This document shows, piece after piece, positions 58,401 to 64,000 of a stretch of 64,000 bases of DNA. The notes under the pieces were generated by a model. That model saw only the letters and a program-made list of their open reading frames with translations, had not been told where the DNA came from and made no database searches. Numbering within the stretch: position 1 is the stretch's first letter; each line of letters starts with the position of its first letter. The DNA lies in NCBI RefSeq assembly GCF_023701745.1, contig NZ_JAJOZB010000001.1:8355001-8419000 (forward strand), in the 5' to 3' direction. Both the position numbers and the translations under genes were made by a program. The DNA comes from Streptomyces sp. RKAG293 (GTDB taxonomy: Bacteria; Actinomycetota; Actinomycetes; Streptomycetales; Streptomycetaceae).

Positions 58401-60090
58401 GACGGCCCTGGTCGAAGCGATCCGGGAGGCGGCGGAGGAACTGGACGTGCCGCACCAGCCCAGCCCGTGGCTGCCCGCCCTCGAGCACGCCGTCTCGCTG
58501 CACGACCTGCCCGACCGCCCCGACCTGCCCAACGGCCGGCTGGCCGCCGTCCCCTGGGCGCTCGCCGACCTGCCGGGCATCCAGCGCCAGGAGCCCCTGG
58601 AGCTGGACTTCTCCCAGTTCGGGCATCTGTACATCATCGGCACCCCGCGGTCGGGGCGCTCCCAGGCGCTGCGGACGATCGGCGGCGCGCTCGCCCGCCG
58701 GCACTCCCTGGCGGATGTGCACCTGTACGGGATCGACGCGGCGGGCGGCGCGCTCGCGGCGCTCAGCGCGCTGCCGCACTGCGGTGCGGTCGTCCCCCGG
58801 GCCGACCTGGAACGCCTCAACCGGCTGCTGGCCCGCCTCCTCGCGGAGATGGGCCGCCGTCAGGAGCTGCTGACGCAGTACGGCGTGGCCAACCTCGCCG
58901 AGCTGCGCACCCTGCTGCCGGCGGCCGAGCGGCCCGCCCACCTGGTGGTCCTGATCGACGGCTGGGACTCGTTGACCGCCCTGCTCGGCGACCACGACGG
59001 CGGCCGGCCCGTCCAGGAGCTCACCGCGCTGATCCGCGAGGGCGCGCCGATGGGCGTGCACGTGATCGCCACCTCGGAGCGTGCCCTGCTGTCCGGCAAG
59101 GTCGCCTCCCTCAACGACGAGCGGCTGCTGCTGCGGCTCACCGACCGCAGCGAGTACATGCTGGCGGGCATCCCGGCGAAGCTGATCCCGGCCGTGGTCC
59201 CGCCGGGGCGCGGCTGGCGCGGCGGCAGCGCCTCCGAGGTGCAGGTGGCGCTGCTCGGCGAGGTGTCGGGCGGCGTGCCCACCGGCCGGGAACAGGCGGA
59301 GGCGCTGCAGCGCATCGGCGCCGAGGCGACACGCCGCGACCGGGACGTCCCGGCCGCCCGGCGCCCGGCCCGGGTGATGACGCTGCCGAAGCAGGTGACG
59401 TTCACCGATGCCTATGCGAAGGTGCCAGCGGCCCAGCGGCGTCCCCTGTGGGGGCTGTTGGGGATCGGCGGCGACGATCTGGAGCCGGTGGGGGTGGACT
59501 TCGCGGCGGACTCGCCGTCGTTCCTCATCAGCGGTCCTCCCGGCGCGGGCCGTTCCACCGCGCTGGCCAGTCTCGCGGTCTCGCTGCTGGCCGGCGGGAC
59601 CCGGGTGGTGGCGATCACCCCGCGCGAGTCGCCGCTGCGCGGGCTGCGCAGGCACCCGCAGGCCGTCGTGCTGGAGTCGCCCGACCCGATGGCCGACGAG
59701 GTCCGCGAGGCGCTGGAGTCCGGGACCGGGCCCGCGGTCGTGCTGGTGGACGACGCGGACCTGCTCGCCCAGATGCCGGCCGCCGACTCGGTGCTCCGCG
59801 ACATCGCGGCCACCGGACGCGACCGCGGCTACGGGCTGGCGGTGGCCGCCACCGCGGAGACCCTCACCTCGGCGGGCATCGGCTGGCTGGGCCAGGTACG
59901 ACGGGTGCGCAAGGGCGTCCTGCTGTCCCCGCAGTCCCCGGCCGAGGGCGACCTGCTGGGCATCCGCGTCCCGTACGACCTGCTGCGCGGCCGGCCGACA
60001 CCCGGTCGCGGGCTGACCGTCGACCCGGTGTCGGGTCTGCTGGTGTCGGTGCTCGTCCCGGAGACGGTGCTGCGGGCGGACGACGTCTGA
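55408..60090 (+). CDS. eccC: EccC-type FtsK/SpoIIIE ATPase of type VII secretion
   Basis: 1560 residues from a GTG. The first 90 residues are a ubiquitin-like/YukD-like domain (VRLFLSITPAETPDQGRDLM), with an FHA-like or linker region to about 285. Two membrane segments lie at about 291-326 (VVFAPLLLGVAMVTILHSYF, MFAVFSPVLAIGNWMSG). Three ATPase modules follow: GTTGAGKSELL (about 713), with VLVDYKGGSAF and LLLIIDEFATLARD; GTPRSGRSQAL (about 1077); and GPPGAGRSTAL (about 1375), with VVLVDDADLL. Module one has a full Walker A Lys; modules two and three have Arg at that place, as in many EccC proteins. It powers export of Esx substrates. Confidence 0.94.
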   Translation: MRLFLSITPAETPDQGRDLMIDATGATTVGALVARLAAADRESTGAACGDEPPPLYLGDRRLPAELPLSAAGVRDGARLGLGGPAAPENGGYGPLRDLLPPPSRSADGERLPRGPRVEVQLVGGRDAGRVWLLEPGTHGAGPLPGSAVFLEGRDVPSQGVRITVRPNGTVLLNTHQAEGVALSAPEPPPARPRADAVPLPPAPAPELPDPYADAHEPLPRGWQEWPLGAELVLGEYLLRVAEPTEADAAVTVSADGAFLDFNRPPRIIPPLLPERFVLPSPPSPPTKRPVPLLVVFAPLLLGVAMVTILHSYFYLMFAVFSPVLAIGNWMSGRKSGRREYTDGVASYRARRASLEQDIQQKVDRERRLRVAGGPDPADAGLWAVGPGARLWERRRGHPDHLVLRVGTVSQSSLLTVEDTSREDNHRSVNWRIPDMPVGVDLAGDGVLGIAGERDAARALARWAVAQAAILHSPRDVRITVLTDTAGAPAWEWVRWLPHARPGRGGVSAENSGGPAVTLGNDPETVANRVSELVSAVRARMRARNSAMSGALLSEPDLVVVLDGARRLRDVPGVVQVLKEGPAVRVFLICIDQEERMLPEECVSVCVVNARDVTLRRTGSADLTEIRPDLVDTDWCERIGRALAPVRDVTPDGSDGLPDRVGLLGLLELEPPRGEELARRWSNRPASTAALLGVGYTGPVTFDLVKDGPHGLVAGTTGAGKSELLQTLVASLAAVNRPDEMTFVLVDYKGGSAFQDCVRLPHVLGMVTDLDSHLVERALASLGAELTRRERILAGVGAKDHIEYRAMRRRDPSLAALPRLLLIIDEFATLARDVQEFIPGLVSIAQRGRSLGLHLILATQRPAGVVTADIRANTNLRISLRVTDSMDSQDVLEVNDAVTISAATPGRALARIGHRSVLPFQTAFVGAPRAGKDADGEPPRPDAAAGTGAEAQPAAEPPVWTSEVNWSLLGRTAAEPGPEHASDADAPDHSDDPDAPTDLTALVEAIREAAEELDVPHQPSPWLPALEHAVSLHDLPDRPDLPNGRLAAVPWALADLPGIQRQEPLELDFSQFGHLYIIGTPRSGRSQALRTIGGALARRHSLADVHLYGIDAAGGALAALSALPHCGAVVPRADLERLNRLLARLLAEMGRRQELLTQYGVANLAELRTLLPAAERPAHLVVLIDGWDSLTALLGDHDGGRPVQELTALIREGAPMGVHVIATSERALLSGKVASLNDERLLLRLTDRSEYMLAGIPAKLIPAVVPPGRGWRGGSASEVQVALLGEVSGGVPTGREQAEALQRIGAEATRRDRDVPAARRPARVMTLPKQVTFTDAYAKVPAAQRRPLWGLLGIGGDDLEPVGVDFAADSPSFLISGPPGAGRSTALASLAVSLLAGGTRVVAITPRESPLRGLRRHPQAVVLESPDPMADEVREALESGTGPAVVLVDDADLLAQMPAADSVLRDIAATGRDRGYGLAVAATAETLTSAGIGWLGQVRRVRKGVLLSPQSPAEGDLLGIRVPYDLLRGRPTPGRGLTVDPVSGLLVSVLVPETVLRADDV

Positions 60091-60120
60091 CCCGTCGTCC
60101 GGCTCGTCGCGGGAAACGCG

Positions 60121-60158
60121 CGCGCCCGCGGCCACCGGAAGAGGTGGCCGCGGGCGCG
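60121..60158. terminator. bidirectional terminator between eccC and esx-like genes
   Basis: A perfect 16-bp stem (CGCGCCCGCGGCCACC and its complement) with loop GGAAGA, between convergent stop codons. Confidence 0.9.
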
Positions 60159-60168
60159 GCAGTCGCTG

Positions 60169-60474
60169 TCAGGCCTGGTTGGTGCTCGCGGCGATGTCGG
60201 CGTCCATCTTCTCGACGGACTCCTTGATCTTGGTGAACTGCATCGCGAAGCTGTTGATGCTCTCCACGGCCTGCTGCAGCGAGGCGGTCAGCTTTTCGTA
60301 GGCGGCCTTCATCGCGGGGCTGCTCTGCTGCATGAAAAGGCCGTTGTCCAGCAGCCCTTCGACGGAGGTCTTCGTCGACAGCAGGTGCGGGTTGATGTCG
60401 TTGACCGCCTGGTTCATCACGCCTGAGACGCGCAGGATCTCGGTGTAATCAAGGTTGATGTTGCCTGCGGGCAT
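60169..60474 (-). CDS. WXG100/Esx-like small secreted protein (101 aa)
   Basis: 101 residues, all-helical, the right size for WXG100 proteins. The first helix is YTEILRVSGVMNQAVNDINPHL. The turn NGLFMQQSSPAMK takes the place of the WxG loop, which is missing. The second helix is LTASLQQAVESINSFAMQFTK, and a short C-terminal KESVEKMDADIAA helix follows. There is no signal peptide. AAGGGAG lies 5 bases before the ATG. The position beside an EccC gene suggests it is an export substrate or chaperone. The downstream neighbour on this strand is the Thr-rich WXG-like gene. Confidence 0.85.
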   Translation of the reverse strand: MPAGNINLDYTEILRVSGVMNQAVNDINPHLLSTKTSVEGLLDNGLFMQQSSPAMKAAYEKLTASLQQAVESINSFAMQFTKIKESVEKMDADIAASTNQA

Positions 60475-60550
60475 GGTGCGCTCCCTTGGTTGTGGGGTGA
60501 CCGTGGTGCCGTTGCCGGCTCACGGGTCGGGCCGGTTCCGGCCCTGGGTG

Positions 60551-61546
60551 CTAGTCGTCGTCGGACGTCGTCCAGCCACTGTCGTGATCCGCGCTGTCGC
60601 TCTTCCACTCCTCGGTCCGGCCGTCGGTCACCACCGTCTTGGTGCCGCTGCCGTCCTCCTTGACCTCGACGGTCGTGACGACCTCGTGGCCGTTGAGGTC
60701 CACCGAGGAGTGCGTAGTGCCCTTCACGGTCTCCTGGTTGCCGTCCTTGTCGGGGCCGACGGTGGTGTAGGTGGTGTCCGAGTCACGGTGACCGGTGGTC
60801 GTGTCGTAGACCGACGTGGTCGTGCCCGTGGTCGTGCTCTCCTTGCCGTCGGGATCCTTGGTGGTGCTGGTGAAGTGGTCGTTGGTGTTCTTGGTGTTCC
60901 CCGACTCGGTGGTCTGGCTGTTGCCGGTCGTGGACGTGACGTTGCCGTAGACATCGGTGGCGGACGAGTCGTACGTGCCGTCGGCGTGGTAGTTCGTGGT
61001 GTCCGTACTGGTCAGGCCGGTGTTCGTGTGCTGCGTCGTGGTGATCTTCGTCGGCTTGCCGTCGGGGCCGTACTCGTACGTGGTCGTGGTGGTGTTGCCG
61101 TGTCCGTCGTCGGTGGTCCAGGTGCCGGGCCGGTCCGCGGGCGGCTTGGGCGCGTGCGGGTCGTTGGGGTCGGCGTTGCCGGCCGCGACCGCCGCCTGCC
61201 AGTCGTCCCAGATCTTCTTCTGGGTCGTGTACAGGTCCGCGGCGAGGGAGGCTTCCTGCTTGCTCGCCTCGCCGGCCAGCCGGAAGTCCCAGTCCGCCCA
61301 GCCGCGCGCCACCCCGTCGTAGAGGTTGCCGAGCTTCTCCAGCTTCTCCTCGGAGCGCTTGAAGGAGCTCTTCCACACGGAGTAGTAGGCGCGGATGGCC
61401 GTGGAGACCGAGGCCGCCCCGGTCTCGTTGACGGTGTAGTCCTGCTTGCCCTCGCGCGCCGCCTGGACCTGCCCCTTGAGGGTGCGGGCCTTCTGGGCGA
61501 CCTGGTTGAGCAGTTCGTAGTCGACCGCGATGTCGGGCACAGTCAC
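60551..61546 (-). CDS. WXG-like N-terminus with Thr-rich repeat tail (331 aa)
   Basis: 331 residues starting at GTG 61546 (GGGAG upstream). Residues 1-130 are helical, in the style of a type VII substrate N-terminus: YELLNQVAQKARTLKGQVQ, VWKSSFKRSEEKLEKLGNL and VARGWADWDFRLAGEAS. Residues about 140-331 are an extended beta-rich segment full of Thr, Asp and Gly, with repeats like DGHGNTTTTTYEYGPDGKPT and TTKDPDGKESTTTG, as in RHS/YD repeats or cell-wall spacers. No enzyme motif. It is likely exported with the Esx protein, since the two genes are 77 bases apart on one strand. Confidence 0.8.
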   Translation of the reverse strand: MTVPDIAVDYELLNQVAQKARTLKGQVQAAREGKQDYTVNETGAASVSTAIRAYYSVWKSSFKRSEEKLEKLGNLYDGVARGWADWDFRLAGEASKQEASLAADLYTTQKKIWDDWQAAVAAGNADPNDPHAPKPPADRPGTWTTDDGHGNTTTTTYEYGPDGKPTKITTTQHTNTGLTSTDTTNYHADGTYDSSATDVYGNVTSTTGNSQTTESGNTKNTNDHFTSTTKDPDGKESTTTGTTTSVYDTTTGHRDSDTTYTTVGPDKDGNQETVKGTTHSSVDLNGHEVVTTVEVKEDGSGTKTVVTDGRTEEWKSDSADHDSGWTTSDDD

Positions 61547-61760
61547 TCCCGGGGGACGGAGTCGGGGACGGGACGCGTACGTAAGATCAAACGCACCCGG
61601 GACCCGAACGGTTCAGTGATCCGGATTACACCCGTCTTCGCGGCCTGTGACGTCGTTCACAGAGTGAACCGATCAGTCGCGCTCTGCGTAGACATGATGT
61701 CCGGGCCGTGCGGAGCCCGGCTCTTGCCTACGGCCGGTCGCCGCCAGGGGGTGCTTGAAC
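61547..61760. other. 214-base divergent promoter region of the effector genes
   Basis: It separates the Thr-rich gene (leftward) and the large effector-like gene (rightward). A lower-GC patch at 61580-61680 (AAGATCAAACG, GATTACACCC, GTTCACAGAGTGAAC) likely holds both promoters. GTTCAC-AGA-GTGAAC at about 61656-61670 is a short inverted repeat. Confidence 0.45.
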
Positions 61761-64000
61761 GTGGGAACGCGTCCAGGGGACTGGAGTGCGCTCGGCCTGG
61801 ACGGCGATCCCACCCCGGGAGACCCCGCCACCCTCATCGTCGTCGCCGACGCGATGCGCGATCTCGCCACCTCGGCCGGGACCATCAATACCGGCCTGAA
61901 GGAACTGCAGGTCACCGCGGGCGACGGCCAGCGCTTCATCGGCAAGACCGCCGACGCGCTGCGCGACAAGGTCGACGACCACCTGTTCAAGTTCGTCGGG
62001 CGGGTGGAGGAGTCCTTCCACACGGCGGAGACCGCGCTGCGCACCTACAGCACCGTCGTCACCAACGCCCAGGCCGAGGCGGACCAGGCGCTGTCCGCGG
62101 CGCAGGGGCTGCCGCAGGACGACGCGCAGCTGCCCGGCCTCAAGCAGCGTGCCAGCGACGCCCAGGGCGACGTGTCCACCGCGGCGAAGGAACTGCGCAA
62201 GCAGCTGCACACGGCCGGCGAGCTGATGGTCCAACCGGTCAGCGACTGCGACCTGTTCTGGGAAGTCTTCCAGTGGCTGACGATCATCCTGTCCGTGCTC
62301 GCGGTCTTCACCGGCGGCATCCTCGCCGTCATCGCCTGGGGCATGAACGCCGTCCTGCTGATCAAGACGATCGTCGCCTTCAGCCAGGGCAAGGCCAGCG
62401 GCCTGGAGCTCGGCCTGGCCTTCCTCGGGGTGCTCTTCCCGACGACCAAGGGCATCAACGTCGGCGCGCTGCTCAAGGGGCTCGGCAACAGCCTCAAGGG
62501 CGGCATCAACGGGCTGACGATGGCGGGGAAGAACATCTGGTCGCAGATCGGCCACTTCTCCACGCTCACCGGTCTGCCGAAGTTCGTCATCGCGCCCATG
62601 GTGATCGGCGCCCACCTCGGCCCGGCCCTCAAGATCGACCTGGCCGGTCTGCTGCGCGGCATCGGCAACGGGGCCAAGGGCGGCTGGAACACAATGGTCA
62701 CCGCCATCCACAGCGACTGGGCCAAGTTCACCGGAAACGTCGTCGGCGACTGGGCGAAGGCCGGAACGTACGGGCTGGTCAACATCCAGCGGATGGGACG
62801 GTTCGGGATCGCCGCCCTGGTGCCGCTCAACGCCACCGAGATCGGCGTCCTCGGCTTCGGTGGCGCGGCCCGGCTCGCGTTCGGCGAACGCGTCCTGGGC
62901 ATTCCCCACCCCGAGCTGCACGAACTGCTCGTCAACGCGGGCCGCACGGACGCCGCGCTGCACTTCGGCTCGCCGCTGGCGGGCGGCGGCCACGGCACGA
63001 TGGTGCCGTCCCCGATGGTGTCGCCGGGCGGACTGCACTTCTCGCCGGGGACGTTCAGCCCCAACTCCTCGCTGGGCGCGCTCTTCCGGCCGGGCACGGG
63101 ATTCGGCTCGGCCGGCACCACCAACCTCGTCCACCTCGCGCTGGGCTCGATGCCCACCGTCAACCTCGGCCACCTCGGGATCGGTTCGATCGGCACCATC
63201 CGCGGTGCCGGGCTCGACGGCCTGCACGCGCCGGGGGCCTCCCTCAGCGTGCCCACCGCCGTGAACCCCGGTTCGGGCGCGCTCAGCATCGGCGGTCCGC
63301 ACGGCATCGGCGCCCCCTCGGTGGTCGGGCACGCCGGTGGTGCGCCCGGCCTGCACGTCACCGGTCTCGGGGCGCCGCATCCGGGCGGTCTGAGCGTCGG
63401 CGGGGCGTCCCTGGTCACCCCGCCGCTGCCGCACGGCATGACGACACTGCCGGGCGGTCTGAGCGTGCCGCTCACCCACGGCGCCGGCATCTCCGCCGGG
63501 TCGCAGCTCGTCCACAACGCGGACCTCGCGGCCGGCCACGTACGGCTGGACAGCAATCTGCTGCTGCCCGGCCACACCGCCATCGACCTGCTGCGCGACG
63601 CGCACGGCTCGTCCCCGATGGTGCACGTGGACCAGGCGGTCTCCGGGGTGCACCCGGGAACGACGAGCGTGCCGCACACCGTCGGCATGGGCGAGGGCGT
63701 CACCATGGCCCGCGGCGCCGTCGGCCACGCCGAGGCGCTGAACGACCTGACCTTCCCCGAACTGCGCGCCCTCGCCTCGGGGGACGTCGCCGTGACCGGC
63801 ATCCGGGCCGACGGCATCACCCTGCGCATCGGGGACTCCGCGCCGAAGACGATCGACGCGCACGCGGTGGCCAACACGGCGCCGGTCCCGCCGGCGCCCG
63901 TCGCCCATGTGACGACCGGTTCCGTGCCGGGCGTGCCGCCGGCCGGGGTCCACGGCGTCCAGGGCGAGCACGCGCTCACGGTGCCGACGCAGCCGGGCGT
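61761..64000 (+). CDS. large T7SS-signal protein, C-terminus beyond window
   Basis: Open from GTG 61761 to the right edge, 746 codons so far. The first 40 residues (DWSALGLDGDPTPGDPATL, then helical VVADAMRDLATSAG) match the putative T7SS secretion-signal N-terminus of actinobacterial polymorphic toxins. Residues about 25-160 are helical like WXG/LXG domains. A hydrophobic pair follows at about 175-215 (WLTIILSVLAVFTGGILAVI), and a long middle region at 240-400. After about 400 comes a Gly/His/Ser/Pro-rich repetitive tract (for example GGLSVGGASLVTPPLPHG). The toxin or effector domain would lie further on and is not visible. Two short antisense frames are shadows. Confidence 0.8.
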   Translation, partial: MGTRPGDWSALGLDGDPTPGDPATLIVVADAMRDLATSAGTINTGLKELQVTAGDGQRFIGKTADALRDKVDDHLFKFVGRVEESFHTAETALRTYSTVVTNAQAEADQALSAAQGLPQDDAQLPGLKQRASDAQGDVSTAAKELRKQLHTAGELMVQPVSDCDLFWEVFQWLTIILSVLAVFTGGILAVIAWGMNAVLLIKTIVAFSQGKASGLELGLAFLGVLFPTTKGINVGALLKGLGNSLKGGINGLTMAGKNIWSQIGHFSTLTGLPKFVIAPMVIGAHLGPALKIDLAGLLRGIGNGAKGGWNTMVTAIHSDWAKFTGNVVGDWAKAGTYGLVNIQRMGRFGIAALVPLNATEIGVLGFGGAARLAFGERVLGIPHPELHELLVNAGRTDAALHFGSPLAGGGHGTMVPSPMVSPGGLHFSPGTFSPNSSLGALFRPGTGFGSAGTTNLVHLALGSMPTVNLGHLGIGSIGTIRGAGLDGLHAPGASLSVPTAVNPGSGALSIGGPHGIGAPSVVGHAGGAPGLHVTGLGAPHPGGLSVGGASLVTPPLPHGMTTLPGGLSVPLTHGAGISAGSQLVHNADLAAGHVRLDSNLLLPGHTAIDLLRDAHGSSPMVHVDQAVSGVHPGTTSVPHTVGMGEGVTMARGAVGHAEALNDLTFPELRALASGDVAVTGIRADGITLRIGDSAPKTIDAHAVANTAPVPPAPVAHVTTGSVPGVPPAGVHGVQGEHALTVPTQPG

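Noticed and set aside
55189..60135. 1648-aa open frame antisense to the EccC gene
   Set aside because: It mirrors the coding strand in very GC-rich DNA, has low-complexity Gly/Arg/Gln composition and no domain; the opposite frame has all EccC motifs.
61728..63971. 747-aa and 644-aa open frames antisense to the right-edge gene
   Set aside because: Compositional shadows; the plus frame has the T7SS-signal N-terminus and is open to the edge.
1..64000. tRNA, rRNA, tmRNA genes or an origin of replication
   Set aside because: No cloverleaf with a conserved T-loop, no rRNA blocks and no DnaA-box cluster were noticed by eye; a covariance-model scan would be needed to exclude small RNAs.

Overview
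The base composition (very GC-rich, strong GC third-position bias), the gene content (two-gene lsr2 lineage, CGNR regulators, a LAXTG sortase substrate, LtrA, an actinobacterial type VII ATPase) and the frequent GTG/TTG starts point to a chromosomal segment of a Streptomyces or close Streptomycetaceae relative. No rRNA, tRNA or CRISPR array was seen. Both ends cut genes: a HEAT-like protein at base 1 and a type VII effector-like protein at base 64000.

Layout. 1-9.4 kb: HEAT-like protein, PAP2 phosphatase, a TetR regulator divergent from an EmrB/QacA-type MFS pump, a PrmC-related methyltransferase, a small secreted protein, a FUSC exporter gene broken by one base, and glycerol kinase. 9.5-10.4 kb: glycerol facilitator, so glpF-glpK form a glycerol uptake operon. 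10.9-17.0 kb: a compact RiPP locus made of an MFS exporter, an S9 peptidase, a 39-residue precursor-like peptide, a cobalamin-type radical SAM RiPP maturase (the CWWGEKHHCTFC family) and a DUF5825-like partner. This is the most promising undescribed system. 17.2-24.4 kb: a DeoR-HTH/LacI-type regulator, a sugar-type ABC importer, a D-2-hydroxyacid dehydrogenase and a fused phosphodiesterase-HAD phosphatase, with shared CGATCGAT boxes at both promoters.

24.4-29.7 kb: scattered housekeeping and hypothetical genes (DoxX, DUF1275, GNAT, aldo/keto reductase). 30.0-33.6 kb: an L-fucose (or related deoxysugar) oxidative catabolic operon: acylpyruvase-type hydrolase, fuconate dehydratase, mutarotase and lactonase. 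33.7-44.1 kb: a CGNR regulator, a secreted beta-propeller protein, macro-domain, SRPBCC, GNAT, PPC-domain and Lsr2 proteins, an M20 amidohydrolase, a VOC protein, a metallophosphoesterase and a 6PGDH-like reductase. 44.2-45.7 kb: a secreted GH64 beta-1,3-glucanase under a LacI-type operator, whose stop codon lies inside a 166-bp MITE-like inverted-repeat element. 45.9-49.1 kb: LtrA, a frameshifted chloramphenicol-phosphotransferase-like gene, small proteins and a LAXTG surface protein. 49.6-52.9 kb: a small ORF plus methyltransferase, an F420-type reductase and a CE1759/CE1758 flavin reductase-monooxygenase pair.

53.3-64.0 kb: an ECF sigma factor, a membrane protein and a 1560-residue EccC-type ATPase form one overlapping operon. 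It faces an Esx-like gene and a Thr-rich WXG-like protein on the opposite strand, and is followed by a large protein with a putative T7SS secretion-signal N-terminus. Together these look like a type VII secretion module with its cargo. EccB, EccD and MycP were not found in the window.
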